DNA from: Planctomycetota bacterium
GTDB lineage: Bacteria > Planctomycetota > UBA8742 > UBA2392
Direction: 5' to 3'
Assembly: GCA_019912315.1 (NCBI GenBank)
Contig: JAIOJA010000042.1
Coordinates: forward strand, 62,001-126,000
DNA length: 64,000 nt
Shown here: positions 26,429 through 35,032 of the stretch, piece by piece
Numbering within the stretch: position 1 is the stretch's first letter
Layout of the letters: each line of letters opens with the position of its first letter
Position numbers and translations under genes: made by a program
The notes under the pieces: model-generated
The model's input: only the letters and a program-made list of their open reading frames with translations
Database searches by the model: none
What the model was told of the DNA's origin: nothing

Positions 26429-27109
26429 TCAATTCACCGGCGGCGCGTCGTCCAGATGCAGGGGCTTGTCCGGCGCCAAGCCGATCATCTTTTCAAGCTG
26501 GCTGATCACGCCGGCCGCGCGCTCGATCACGTTGGGCGTCGACATCTGTCGCAGCTTGAACTCGGGCGGGAACGGCAGGTAGCCCGTGACCATGTCTGTG
26601 AGCACGCCCAACTCGATGTCGTCGCTCAAGAGCCCGCGGAATTTTTCGGCCTGTTCGCGCAGCAATGCCAGTGCAAGTCCCTTTAGTTCAACGCTGAGGT
26701 TTCGCTCCCAGGTGCGGCTTGCGTGCGGCAAGACGTCACGGATCCATTCCCCGCCAAACAGGCGATAACCGCGCACCATGGACATTTCGTGCGTCAGACG
26801 AACGCGCCCGACGCCGTGCAGCACCAGCATGTAACGTCCGTCCGGCGCGCGTGAATACTCGGTGACGCGCCCCACGCCCGCATAGCGGCTGACAGGCGGG
26901 TCGCCAAGGGTCGCGTCACCGGACTCTTCGAGCAGGGTGCCCATGGCGAAGCAGTGCTGGCTTTCCGGCTTGCCCAGCGTGTCTTCCATCAGGTTACGGT
27001 AGCGCTCTTCAAAAATGTGCAGCGGCAGGTTCGTGTGAGGCAGCAGCACCATCGCCGGCAGAGGGAACACCGGGATGCCGTATGCAAGTTCCGGCAAGTC
27101 GTCGTCCAT
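26429..27109 (-). CDS. Lon N-terminal (substrate-binding) domain protein, no protease domain
   Basis: 226 residues matching the Lon protease N-terminal domain (IPVFPLPAMVLLPHTNLPLH, FEERYRNLMEDTL, then GVGRVTEY and VLHGVGRVRL) without the ATPase and protease parts. Stand-alone proteins of this kind are widespread in bacteria, and their substrate is not known. The gene follows the small gene at 27131 on the same strand with 21 bases between them, so both are probably cotranscribed. Confidence 0.9.
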   Translation of the reverse strand: MDDDLPELAYGIPVFPLPAMVLLPHTNLPLHIFEERYRNLMEDTLGKPESQHCFAMGTLLEESGDATLGDPPVSRYAGVGRVTEYSRAPDGRYMLVLHGVGRVRLTHEMSMVRGYRLFGGEWIRDVLPHASRTWERNLSVELKGLALALLREQAEKFRGLLSDDIELGVLTDMVTGYLPFPPEFKLRQMSTPNVIERAAGVISQLEKMIGLAPDKPLHLDDAPPVN

Positions 27110-27130
27110 AGGTAGCTCAGGGACGCGGCG

Positions 27131-27538
27131 TCAGGCGTCGCTTTTGTTTCGAATGTATAGCGCGCGCCCCTTTTTGTAGACCTCGCACAGCCCCAGCTTT
27201 TCGAGAATCGGTGGAAAATAGCTTGCCAGGTTGCCGTGTGTGCTGAAGCTGCGCAGGAATTCCTCCATCGTGTCGGGTTCCGGAAACGTCTCGGCGCGGC
27301 AGGGACCCAGTCGAGCCTCGCCCATGCGCTCAATGAACGCCACGGCCTCGCGGATGACCCGGTCGCGCTCCCAGATTACGACGTTGGCTTCGTTTTCGAA
27401 ATCACCCATACGTTTGCGGAAACCCACAAAGCAGTGGATGTCCCCGTCGCGCTCGTCGACAACGAACGGCTTCTTGTGCCCGCAGGTCACATACTCGCCC
27501 GCAATGGTCTGCTTTAGGGCTTCATCAAGAGTGGTCAC
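27131..27538 (-). CDS. Small conserved-looking protein, unknown function
   Basis: 135 residues from GTG 27538, chosen because GGAG sits seven bases upstream; the frame stays open to 27607, but that part is less protein-like. It shows TLDEALKQTIAGEYVTCGHK, then VVDERDGDIHCFVGFRKR and a C-terminal segment that looks like a winged-helix end (LEKLGLCEVYKKGRALYIRN). No signal peptide or membrane helix. I do not recognise the family. It lies upstream of the Lon-domain gene in the same direction. Confidence 0.7.
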   Translation of the reverse strand: MTTLDEALKQTIAGEYVTCGHKKPFVVDERDGDIHCFVGFRKRMGDFENEANVVIWERDRVIREAVAFIERMGEARLGPCRAETFPEPDTMEEFLRSFSTHGNLASYFPPILEKLGLCEVYKKGRALYIRNKSDA

Positions 27539-27701
27539 GCTGATCTCCGCCCGGAGTGTAGCAAGGACAGCGCACAAGACCATGCGGACGGTCGAACGCC
27601 CCGGCATTCAAAAACACTTGTGAGCGCGCCTGTTATGGCTATTCTCACGCCGATTCCGAAGCCCATACAGGGCATTGAATACGAGACGTAAGGAGTGTGC
27701 G

Positions 27702-28877
27702 ATGCGTAACGCATTGACTCTACTGATTGCACTGGCGGCGGTGACATTCGTCGTGCTGGCAGGCTGTAAGGATCAAGGAAACGAAGCGGGCAGCGGCGGC
27801 GTCACCGAGGATTCTGTCAAGCTCGGACTCTTCGTCAGCACCACCGGCGCGATCGCTGACTTCGGGCTGGCCACGAAGAACGGCGCCGACATCGCCGTTT
27901 CGGAAATCAACGCGGCGGGTGGCATCAACGGCAAACAGGTCGAACTGGTGTTTTACGACATTGCCAGCAAGCCCGAAGAAGCAAAGAGCGCCGCAACCAA
28001 GCTGGCAACGCAAGACAAGGTGCTGGTCGGTATGGGTGCTGTCGCTTCGAGCCTCAGCCTGACCGCTGCGCCCACTTTCCAGACGAATGGCGTGCCGATG
28101 GTGAGCCCATCCAGCACCTTCCCGCCGGTTACCGAGAAGGGGGATCTGATCTTCCGCATCTGCTTCACGGACGAGTTTGCGGGCGCGGCATTGGCCCAGT
28201 TTGCCTTTGAAGACCTTGGCAAACGCAAGGCCGCCATCATCATGAACCAGGACGATCCTTACAGCACCGGCTTGGCCAACTACTTCAAGGCACGGTTTGA
28301 GCAGCTGGGCGGGAAAGTTGAAACAACCGAAAAGTTCGCCAACAACACGAGCGACTTCAACACACAGGTAGACAACGTCAAGTCGGCCACGCCGGACATC
28401 GTTTTTGCCCCGGTTTATTACAACGACATCACCTTGATCGGTCAGCAGTTGCGCGGCAAAGGCGTCACGGTGCCGATTCTCGGGAGTGACGGCTGGGAGA
28501 GTCCGACACTGCTCAAGAACGCGGCCAAGGACCTTGAGGGTTGCTACTTCGGGAATCACTACAGCCAGAACGATCCTGATGAAATGGTGCAGGGTTTCAT
28601 CAAGACATACGCGGACAAGCATGGCGACAAGCCGTCCAGTCTTGCGGCGCTCGGCTATGACGTCGTCTACTTCGTGAAGAACGCAGTCGACAAGGCAGGC
28701 ACTTTCGATCGCGCGAAGGTCGCTGGCGCCATGCGCAACACGAAAGACCTGAAGGGCGTAACGGGCACCTACACGATCGACAACAAGCGCAACGCGTCGA
28801 AGCCAATTACGATGCTGAAAATAACCGGTGGTAAGGTTGAGATGGTTCGCCAGATCATGCCGGAAGAGGTCAAGTAG
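27702..28877 (+). CDS. livK: Branched-chain amino-acid ABC transporter, substrate-binding lipoprotein
   Basis: A 391-residue periplasmic binding protein of the Leu/Ile/Val type. It is a lipoprotein: signal and lipobox FVVLAGC with the lipidated Cys near residue 24. The mature part has the type I periplasmic fold (VKLGLFVSTTGAIADFG, NGADIAVSEINAAGGINGKQ, VSPSSTFPPVTEKG). TAAGGAG precedes ATG 27702. It is first in the livKHMGF order, and a strong stem-loop separates it from livH. The ligand could also be another small polar compound, such as urea or an amide. Confidence 0.92.
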   Translation: MRNALTLLIALAAVTFVVLAGCKDQGNEAGSGGVTEDSVKLGLFVSTTGAIADFGLATKNGADIAVSEINAAGGINGKQVELVFYDIASKPEEAKSAATKLATQDKVLVGMGAVASSLSLTAAPTFQTNGVPMVSPSSTFPPVTEKGDLIFRICFTDEFAGAALAQFAFEDLGKRKAAIIMNQDDPYSTGLANYFKARFEQLGGKVETTEKFANNTSDFNTQVDNVKSATPDIVFAPVYYNDITLIGQQLRGKGVTVPILGSDGWESPTLLKNAAKDLEGCYFGNHYSQNDPDEMVQGFIKTYADKHGDKPSSLAALGYDVVYFVKNAVDKAGTFDRAKVAGAMRNTKDLKGVTGTYTIDNKRNASKPITMLKITGGKVEMVRQIMPEEVK

Positions 28878-28893
28878 CAGCCAGGCGATATGA

Positions 28894-28922
28894 CCGGGGC
28901 GGGGATGCACTCCTCGCCCCGG
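28894..28922 (+). terminator. Stem-loop between livK and livH
   Basis: A 12-bp stem (CCGGGGCGGGGA with TCCTCGCCCCGG, one G-T pair) closes a five-base loop 16 bases after the livK stop and 16 bases before the livH ATG. There is no T run after it. Such structures commonly let a binding-protein mRNA outnumber the permease mRNA, by partial termination or by blocking 3' exonucleases. Confidence 0.7.
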
Positions 28923-28938
28923 CTTACTTGGTATCCCG

Positions 28939-29877
28939 ATGTTCCTTCTTGAAGTCACGTCCGAGCAGATATTTCAGCAGGCCCTGAACGGTGTTTCCAA
29001 GGGCGCGGTGTACGCGTTGATCGCCGTCGGCTACACGATGGTTTACGGCGTCCTGCAGCTCATAAATTTCGCCCACGGCGAGGTCTACATGCTGGGCGCC
29101 TATTTCGCGTACTACCCCGCGAAGTGGGCGGGCTACATCCCCGACGAAGGCGGGGAAAAGCCCAAAGTCCCGCTGTACTTCATTGGGGTCTGCATACTCT
29201 TCTCAATGGCGGCCTGCGCCGCGATCGGGATGTTGATCGAACGCCTGGCGTACAGGCCGTTGCGCAACGCCAGTCGACTCGCTGCGCTGATTACGGCAAT
29301 CGGCGTGTCGCTGCTGTTGCAGAACGGCTCACAGATCATGTTTGGCTCAGATCCAAAGTACTTTCCGCGCTTCATGGACCGGGAGAGTGTTCAACTCGGC
29401 ATGTTCGACGTGTCGAACACGCAGGTGACGATCATGGTGGTCGCCGCGGTCGCGATGATCGGGTTGCACCTGTTCGTCCAGAAGACCAAGCCCGGCATGG
29501 CAATGCGTGCGGTCAGCTTCGACATGCGTACTGCGCGCCTGATGGGCGTGAACGTCGACGGAACAATCGCGCTTACTTTCGCCATCGGCAGCATCATGGC
29601 CTCAATCGGTGGCGTGCTGATCGCCATGGACCAGCCGCGCCTTACCCCATTGATGGGTTTGCTTATGGGCTTGAAGGCCTTCGTTGCCGCGGTACTTGGC
29701 GGCATCGGCTCCATTCCAGGTGCGGCGCTGGGCGGTTTGATTCTTGGAATCGCCGAATCGGTTGTCGGGACCTGGAGCACAACCTACGCGGACGCCGTTG
29801 CGTTCGTCATTCTGATTCTCGTGCTTCTGGTAAAGCCGTCAGGATTGCTGGGAAAAACGGGACGGGAGAAAGTCTAG
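28939..29877 (+). CDS. livH: Branched-chain amino-acid ABC transporter permease LivH
   Basis: A 312-residue integral membrane permease with about eight helices. Family signatures are the N-terminal QALNGVSKGAVYALIAVGYT, then NFAHGEVYMLGAYF, and AVLGGIGSIPGAALGGLILG, the loop that contacts the ATPases. It forms the transmembrane channel with LivM. The stop is directly followed by the livM GTG. Confidence 0.95.
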   Translation: MFLLEVTSEQIFQQALNGVSKGAVYALIAVGYTMVYGVLQLINFAHGEVYMLGAYFAYYPAKWAGYIPDEGGEKPKVPLYFIGVCILFSMAACAAIGMLIERLAYRPLRNASRLAALITAIGVSLLLQNGSQIMFGSDPKYFPRFMDRESVQLGMFDVSNTQVTIMVVAAVAMIGLHLFVQKTKPGMAMRAVSFDMRTARLMGVNVDGTIALTFAIGSIMASIGGVLIAMDQPRLTPLMGLLMGLKAFVAAVLGGIGSIPGAALGGLILGIAESVVGTWSTTYADAVAFVILILVLLVKPSGLLGKTGREKV

Positions 29878-30975
29878 GTGCGACGCAGCCTCGCAACTCT
29901 GCTCGTTGCGCTTGCGATCTGCGCGGGGATGAATCTCTTCCTCGCACAGTTCATCGAAGAGTACGTCGTCCAGGTCATAAACATGGTCGGCGTCTCCATC
30001 ATTCTTGCCGTCAGCCTGAACGTGATCAACGGGCTCACCGGACAGTTCAGTCTCGGGCACGCGGGATTCATGGCGATTGGCGCCTACGTCTCCGCCTTCT
30101 TCACGACCGACCTGTCGTATTTCAATCCCGATACGGCCGAGTATGTCACTGACCCGGCGCTCGTTTCGTCTGTCTGGGGATATCTCGGCGCGCTGATCGC
30201 GGGCGGCGTTGCCGCCGCGGTGGCAGGCGTTCTGGTGGGCATTCCGACGCTTCGCCTCAAGGGCGACTATCTGGCGATCGCCACGCTCGGGTTCGGCGAG
30301 ATAGTTCGAATTCTGATCACGAACTTTGAGAAGGTTGGCGGCGCAAACGGGCTGTCGGGTGTTCCACAGTTCCAGATCGTGTTGTCGGGTGAAGGTAAAG
30401 ATGCGCTGGCACTGGACGGCACGTTTTTCATTTTTTCGTTCGTCATCATCTGCGTACTTTTGAGTGCTCAGCTGCAGCGCAGTACCTTTGGGCGCGCGCT
30501 GATAGCGGTTCGGGAAAACGAACTCGCCGCGGAAGTCATGGGCATCCCGACCGTGCGCATGAAGATCTTCGCGTTTGTATACGGCGCTTTCTTTGCGGGT
30601 ATCGCGGGCGGGTTGTTCGCCCATCTTTTACAGACGGTGACTCCGGCTTCATTCACCTTCATGAAATCGGTCGAAGTCGTGGTAATGCTGGTCCTCGGGG
30701 GGCTCGGCAGCATGACCGGTGCGATCGTTGGCGCCATCGTGCTGACGGTGCTTCCGGAGGCGCTGCGGGATGTCGAGCAGGAAGCCGATCTTCCCGGCAT
30801 CCGGATGGTGGTCTATTCGCTGGTGCTGATTCTGCTGATGATCTTCAGGCCTCAGGGGATTTTCGGGCAACGGGAGTTGTCTTTGAGGCTGCTTCGGCGT
30901 CTGGTTCCCGGGCGGCGGATTTCGGGCGATGAAACTCCCAAGCCTTCAGAGGATCGGAAGGGGACGGAGCTTTGA
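29878..30975 (+). CDS. livM: Branched-chain amino-acid ABC transporter permease LivM
   Basis: A 365-residue permease with the family motifs LNVINGLTGQFSLGHAGFMA, GDYLAIATLGFGEIVRILI and VLGGLGSMTGAIVGAIVLTV. It starts at GTG 29878, one base after the livH stop. It ends in a cytoplasmic basic tail of about 35 residues (RELSLRLLRRLVPGRR). The stop overlaps the TTG start of livG by four bases. Confidence 0.95.
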   Translation: MRRSLATLLVALAICAGMNLFLAQFIEEYVVQVINMVGVSIILAVSLNVINGLTGQFSLGHAGFMAIGAYVSAFFTTDLSYFNPDTAEYVTDPALVSSVWGYLGALIAGGVAAAVAGVLVGIPTLRLKGDYLAIATLGFGEIVRILITNFEKVGGANGLSGVPQFQIVLSGEGKDALALDGTFFIFSFVIICVLLSAQLQRSTFGRALIAVRENELAAEVMGIPTVRMKIFAFVYGAFFAGIAGGLFAHLLQTVTPASFTFMKSVEVVVMLVLGGLGSMTGAIVGAIVLTVLPEALRDVEQEADLPGIRMVVYSLVLILLMIFRPQGIFGQRELSLRLLRRLVPGRRISGDETPKPSEDRKGTEL

Positions 30976-31736
30976 CGGCCTTGCTGGAGACGAAGAGTCT
31001 TACGATCCGTTTCGGCGGGCTTACCGCTGTGGACTCGTTCAACCTGTCCATCAACGAAGGAGACCTGTTCGGGCTGATCGGCCCGAACGGGGCCGGCAAG
31101 ACTACCGTATTCAACATGCTGACCGGCGTATACCTGCCGACCGAGGGCACGGCTCAGTTTGATGGTCAGTTGATCAACGGTAAGAATCCGGTGCAGGTGG
31201 CGCGTTTGGGCATCTCGCGCACGTTTCAGAACATCCGACTGTTCGATGAACTCAGCGTGCTCGAGAACGCCATGACCGGCGCGCACCAGCACGCAAGGCT
31301 GACAGTCTGGGAGTCACTCTTTCGCTTGCCGCGGCACTACAAGGAAGAGGCAAGGCAGAGGGAACGGGCGTACGAGTTGCTGGCATTCATGGGGCTCGAC
31401 GACCGCGCGGGACTGACCGCCAAGCAGCTTCCCTACGGGCACCGCCGCAAGCTGGAAATCGCGCGAGCGCTGGCAACCGAGCCCAGGCTGATTTGCCTCG
31501 ACGAGCCCGCGGCCGGCATGAACACCGGCGAAAAGAGCGAACTGTCAGCACTGATTCGCAAGATCCGCGATGAATTGAACGTGACGGTTCTGGTGATTGA
31601 GCACGACATGAAACTGGTAATGGGCATCTGCGAGAAGGTGCAGGTTCTCGATTACGGCGAGACTATCGCGCTCGGCACGCCCCGTGAGGTGCAGAACGAC
31701 CCGAAGGTCATCGAAGCCTACCTGGGGGGCGATTGA
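30972..31736 (+). CDS. livG: Branched-chain amino-acid ABC transporter ATPase LivG
   Basis: A 254-residue ABC ATPase. It has Walker A GPNGAGKTT, the signature YGHRRKLEIARAL (a variant of LSxGxQ normal for LivG), Walker B LICLDEPAAGMN and the H-loop VIEHDMKLVMGI. LivG and LivF form the nucleotide-binding dimer on the inner face of the membrane. The start is TTG 30972, which overlaps the livM stop as TTGA. The stop overlaps livF as TGATG. Confidence 0.96.
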   Translation: MTALLETKSLTIRFGGLTAVDSFNLSINEGDLFGLIGPNGAGKTTVFNMLTGVYLPTEGTAQFDGQLINGKNPVQVARLGISRTFQNIRLFDELSVLENAMTGAHQHARLTVWESLFRLPRHYKEEARQRERAYELLAFMGLDDRAGLTAKQLPYGHRRKLEIARALATEPRLICLDEPAAGMNTGEKSELSALIRKIRDELNVTVLVIEHDMKLVMGICEKVQVLDYGETIALGTPREVQNDPKVIEAYLGGD

Positions 31737-32455
31737 TGGCAGACACAATCCTGGAACTTGACGATATAAACGTCTATTACGGCGCAATTCACGCGTTGAA
31801 GGGCATCTCACTCAAAGTTGAGCAAGGCGAGGTTGTCACGCTGATCGGCACCAACGGAGCGGGGAAGACTACGACACTCGCCACCATCTGCGGGCTCATG
31901 CGCAGCAAGACCGGCACTCTGAAGTACGCCGGGCAGGACATCAGCAAGTGCGCGACCCACCGGCTCGTGTGCGACGGGCTGGTGATGGCACCGGAGGGGC
32001 GCGGGATATTTCCGAACCTCACCGTCGGTGAAAACATGCGCATCGGCGCCTACGCATGCAAAGACAAAGTCGCGATCGAGAAGAACCTCGCCCATGGCTA
32101 CGAGGTTTTCCCGCGCCTGGCCGAGCGCAAGCGGCAAAAGGGCGGCACGCTTTCCGGCGGTGAACAGCAGATGCTTGCAATTGCACGGTCGCTGATGTCT
32201 CAACCGAAGCTGTTGCTGCTGGATGAGCCGTCACTCGGGCTGGCGCCTTTGATCGTGAAGACCATTTTTGAAACGATTGACCGGGTGAACAAAGACGGCG
32301 TCACGATCCTGCTCGTTGAGCAGAACGCGAACATCGCGCTGAAACACAGCGACCGGGCCTACGTGATCGAAAGCGGCGAAATCGCCATTGAAGGTAAATC
32401 CGCCGACCTGCTGATTGATCCCCGTGTGAAAGCGGCCTACCTGGGCGAATCCTGA
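31736..32455 (+). CDS. livF: Branched-chain amino-acid ABC transporter ATPase LivF
   Basis: A 239-residue ABC ATPase. It has Walker A GTNGAGKTTT, the signature LSGGEQQMLAIARSL, Walker B LLLLDEPSLGLAP and the H-loop region LLVEQNANIALKHSDRAYV. ATG 31736 shares its A with the livG TGA stop; a TTG three bases earlier is in frame but less likely. It is the last gene of the liv operon. A weak hairpin, CCGCA/TGCGG, lies about 55 bases downstream, but no strong terminator is visible. Confidence 0.96.
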   Translation: MADTILELDDINVYYGAIHALKGISLKVEQGEVVTLIGTNGAGKTTTLATICGLMRSKTGTLKYAGQDISKCATHRLVCDGLVMAPEGRGIFPNLTVGENMRIGAYACKDKVAIEKNLAHGYEVFPRLAERKRQKGGTLSGGEQQMLAIARSLMSQPKLLLLDEPSLGLAPLIVKTIFETIDRVNKDGVTILLVEQNANIALKHSDRAYVIESGEIAIEGKSADLLIDPRVKAAYLGES

Positions 32456-32604
32456 CCATCGCGGATGCGCGAATCAGCTCGCGATCAATGCCGGATGGCG
32501 ACCCGCACTGCATTGCGGATTTGTAATCCCTTCGGGCGACAGCTAACTTGACAGTGGCTTGGGTTGCCGGTTTCCCCGCGTCTCCAAACCCCTTGGAGAA
32601 AAGC

Positions 32605-33285
32605 ATGAAGCGCTTCATACGTTTTTTTGCAGTTGCATTGCTGGTCGGTATCGCGTCGGCTCCGCTTCTGGCGGGCGACGACAAGGACGAAGCCACGTAT
32701 CGCAAGATCGAGTCACAACTCGAAAGCACCACGCTCGACACGCTCGCCTATGAAGAGGCCGATGTCACCGAAGTCGTCAAGGACATCGCCAAGAAGGCGC
32801 GCATCACTATCGTCATTGACAAGAAGGCGCTGGAGGAGGTTGATGAGGACGACCGCCTCATCACGATTGAACTGGCCGAGATCAAGGCCATGAACGCTTT
32901 GAACATCGTGCTTGACCAGGTCGGGCTGCACAAGATGTACAAGAACGGCGTGCTGTATCTGTCCACCGAAGAGAAGGCCGCCGGCGTCACGATCACCAAG
33001 ACCTACGACGTCCGCGACATCACCGCCAAGATCAATGACTTCCCCGCACCGAAGCTGCGCCTCAAGGGCGCCGATGACACCAGCAACGGGCCGGACATCG
33101 AGTATCCGCGGGAAGATGACGTCGATACGGACGACATCGTTGAGATGATTGAGGAAAGCGTTGACGCCGACTGGGGCGACACCGCGACCGTGACCGTGGC
33201 GCAGGGCCAGTTGATTGTGCGCGCGCCGCGCAAGGTTCAGAAGGACGTAGCGGAGCTGCTGGATCAGCTGCGCAGCGCCAAGTAG
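32605..33285 (+). CDS. Exported protein with STN/secretin-N-like domain
   Basis: 226 residues. It has a signal peptide (FIRFFAVALLVGIASAPLLA) and then a domain resembling the secretin and TonB short N-terminal fold: TLDTLAYEEADVTEVVKDIA, ITIVIDKKAL, AMNALNIVLDQVGL and YKNGVLYLST. A C-terminal segment, VTVAQGQLIVRAPRKVQKDV, looks like half of a secretin N-domain. No secretin channel part is present. ATG 32605 has GGAGA upstream. It may be an assembly or pilotin-like partner of a secretin elsewhere; this is an inference. A clear terminator follows. Confidence 0.75.
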   Translation: MKRFIRFFAVALLVGIASAPLLAGDDKDEATYRKIESQLESTTLDTLAYEEADVTEVVKDIAKKARITIVIDKKALEEVDEDDRLITIELAEIKAMNALNIVLDQVGLHKMYKNGVLYLSTEEKAAGVTITKTYDVRDITAKINDFPAPKLRLKGADDTSNGPDIEYPREDDVDTDDIVEMIEESVDADWGDTATVTVAQGQLIVRAPRKVQKDVAELLDQLRSAK

Positions 33286-33298
33286 CCGCATGACTTCC

Positions 33299-33328
33299 AG
33301 AAAGGCCCGCCGCTAGGCGGGCCTTTCT
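33299..33328 (+). terminator. Strong intrinsic terminator after the STN-domain gene
   Basis: A perfect 13-bp stem, AGAAAGGCCCGCC with GGCGGGCCTTTCT, around the loop GCTA, 13 bases past the stop at 33285. The A-rich left arm and T-rich right arm would also work on the other strand. Confidence 0.9.
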
Positions 33329-33367
33329 GCTGGCAGACAAAGCCGCGCCCGGTGCTAAACTTCCGGC

Positions 33368-34060
33368 ATGAGCGAAGAATCGCCGAAAGAAACACCGGAA
33401 GAGCAAGCGGACACGACTTTCGAGCACAGCCGCAAAGAAGCCCGGCGTGCCCAGTGGGCTTTGAATTCGTTAGTCGTGCTTAGTGCCCTGGCCGGAGCGT
33501 TCTTCTTTGGCTACGTGCTGTACACGATTCAGCCCTTCGGCGGACGCGACGCCGAGCCCGTCGAGATTCCGACCAGTTCACCCGGCGCCACGCTTGGCAT
33601 GCTCTCAAATGAAGAAGGGGCGTTGCTGCTGGTACTCAGTGACATCGATGAAGCGCCAACCTATCGCGAACAACTTTCTGAAGTCATGCGCAAAGACCTG
33701 GGTATCGACAAGCCCGGTCGCCTGTACCGTCTGTCGGTTCGGGGCAACGGCGACGCCGACGCGACCTTCGCGCCCGAAAGTTTTACCCTGACCGATAAAC
33801 AAGCCAGGGCGTGGCCGGTCAAATGGCTGCCTGAAGTCGCCCAGGCGGACAAGGCGACGGCGGTCGGGAAGCTGCGTCTGGCGCAGTCCGGCCAGCCCTT
33901 TGAGCTGGCAACGGGCGAACAGCGCACGTTGTTTGTCTTCGTGGAAACCGGCGCGGAACTGCCGCCGTCGGCGGAAGACTTTGGATCGGGCAAAGTGACA
34001 TTGGCGGGCGGCGGGCAGATCGCCCTGGAACACACGGAAGTGAAGGTTGCGGGCCGATGA
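33368..34060 (+). CDS. Single-pass membrane protein, unknown function
   Basis: 230 residues. A charged N-terminus of 30 residues precedes one membrane helix (LNSLVVLSALAGAFFFGYVL). An extracytoplasmic beta-rich domain of about 170 residues follows (LLLVLSDIDEAPTYREQL, FAPESFTLTDKQARAWPV, QRTLFVFVETGAELP). No named domain is recognised; the last part resembles immunoglobulin-like DUFs that describe polar side interactions. It is translationally coupled to the Nudix gene by ATGA, so the two are expressed together. Confidence 0.75.
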   Translation: MSEESPKETPEEQADTTFEHSRKEARRAQWALNSLVVLSALAGAFFFGYVLYTIQPFGGRDAEPVEIPTSSPGATLGMLSNEEGALLLVLSDIDEAPTYREQLSEVMRKDLGIDKPGRLYRLSVRGNGDADATFAPESFTLTDKQARAWPVKWLPEVAQADKATAVGKLRLAQSGQPFELATGEQRTLFVFVETGAELPPSAEDFGSGKVTLAGGGQIALEHTEVKVAGR

Positions 34061-34593
34061 TCCAGCTCAATCGCGAGAAAGTGTACGAAGGCAAGCTTTT
34101 CAACGTTGTCAAAGTGACTCTACAGAACGAAGACGGGCAGAGCGTCGTCCGCGATGTCGTCGAGCACCCGGGCGCTGCGTGCATCATTCCCATGCTGGAC
34201 AACGACACCGTGCTGCTGATTGAGCAATGGCGTATCGGCGCCAAGCGTCCCCTATGGGAGATCCCGGCCGGCACGCTTGATCCCGGTGAGGACCCGCTTG
34301 CTTGCGCGGCCCGTGAGCTGGAAGAGGAAACCGGCTACAAAGCAGGCAAGCTCGAGCATTTGTTTACGATGTTTCCGAGCCCGGGCATTGTGGATGAAAA
34401 GATGCACATCTTCGTCGCGACCGGCCTTACGCCGGGGCAGACCAACTTCGATGACGATGAGGACATCAAGTCTAAACCCTTCAGCTTTCGGGATCTGCGC
34501 GTGCAGCTCAAGGCCAACAACATCAAAGACGGCAAGACGATCGCGGCCTTGGGTTATCTGATGGTGTTCAAGCCTTACCTCGGTAAGGATTAG
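34057..34593 (+). CDS. Nudix hydrolase, ADP-ribose pyrophosphatase type
   Basis: 178 residues with a full Nudix box: GTLDPGEDP, then RELEEETGY, with the metal-binding glutamates in place. The flanking EIPAG and the later FPSPGIVDEKMHIFVA fit the ADP-ribose/nucleoside-diphosphate-sugar pyrophosphatase branch (NudF/NUDT5-like), which makes AMP and ribose-5-phosphate from ADP-ribose. The enzyme is cytoplasmic. Its start overlaps the stop of the membrane protein gene. Confidence 0.92.
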   Translation: MIQLNREKVYEGKLFNVVKVTLQNEDGQSVVRDVVEHPGAACIIPMLDNDTVLLIEQWRIGAKRPLWEIPAGTLDPGEDPLACAARELEEETGYKAGKLEHLFTMFPSPGIVDEKMHIFVATGLTPGQTNFDDDEDIKSKPFSFRDLRVQLKANNIKDGKTIAALGYLMVFKPYLGKD

Positions 34594-34609
34594 GTCTTGA
34601 TTGCGCGAG

Positions 34610-35032
34610 TCACGCGCCGACCGGAAGCCCGGATGGTGTGCCTTTGAAATCCCAGTCCGCAGCCTGCTTGACGAGTTGCCCCCGCACCGGGTTGGCGAGA
34701 ATGTAATCGCGCGAGCGGCGCAGGTTGTCCAGACTGACAGGGTAGCTCGCGCAGCCGTCCAGCCAGTCAAGCTTGTGCAGGCCTTTGCGCTCGAAGCTCT
34801 TGTTAATGCGGCGTTTTACACGACCGGCGAACGTATCGACGTCGTCCAGCGCCTCGTCGCGCCCGAACAGCAGGTGGATATGGTCCGGCATGATCATGTA
34901 GGCGAATATGTCCGCGTGCTTGCCGTCCAGCTGCCGCAGCACTTCCGCAATGGTCTGGCCGTGGCTGTTGGACGTGAGGCGGCGGGTCTCCGCGCCGCGA
35001 TTCAGCATCACCGTGATGTTATACAGATGCAT
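34610..35032 (-). CDS. REP-associated tyrosine transposase (RAYT) / Y1 HUH transposase homologue
   Basis: 140 residues of the IS200-like Y1 family. The HUH metal motif is in YMIMPDHIHLLFG and the candidate nucleophile Tyr in SRDYILANPVRG. The N-terminus is shorter than in typical RAYTs but begins in the right place (LYNITVMLNRGAETRRL). The ATG at 35032 shares its A with the TGA stop of the KorA-like gene, an unusual coupling for a transposase. I see no IS ends. Domesticated RAYTs act on short palindromic repeats. Two copies of such an element lie at 43942 and 57652, but no link is shown. Confidence 0.85.
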   Translation of the reverse strand: MHLYNITVMLNRGAETRRLTSNSHGQTIAEVLRQLDGKHADIFAYMIMPDHIHLLFGRDEALDDVDTFAGRVKRRINKSFERKGLHKLDWLDGCASYPVSLDNLRRSRDYILANPVRGQLVKQAADWDFKGTPSGLPVGA

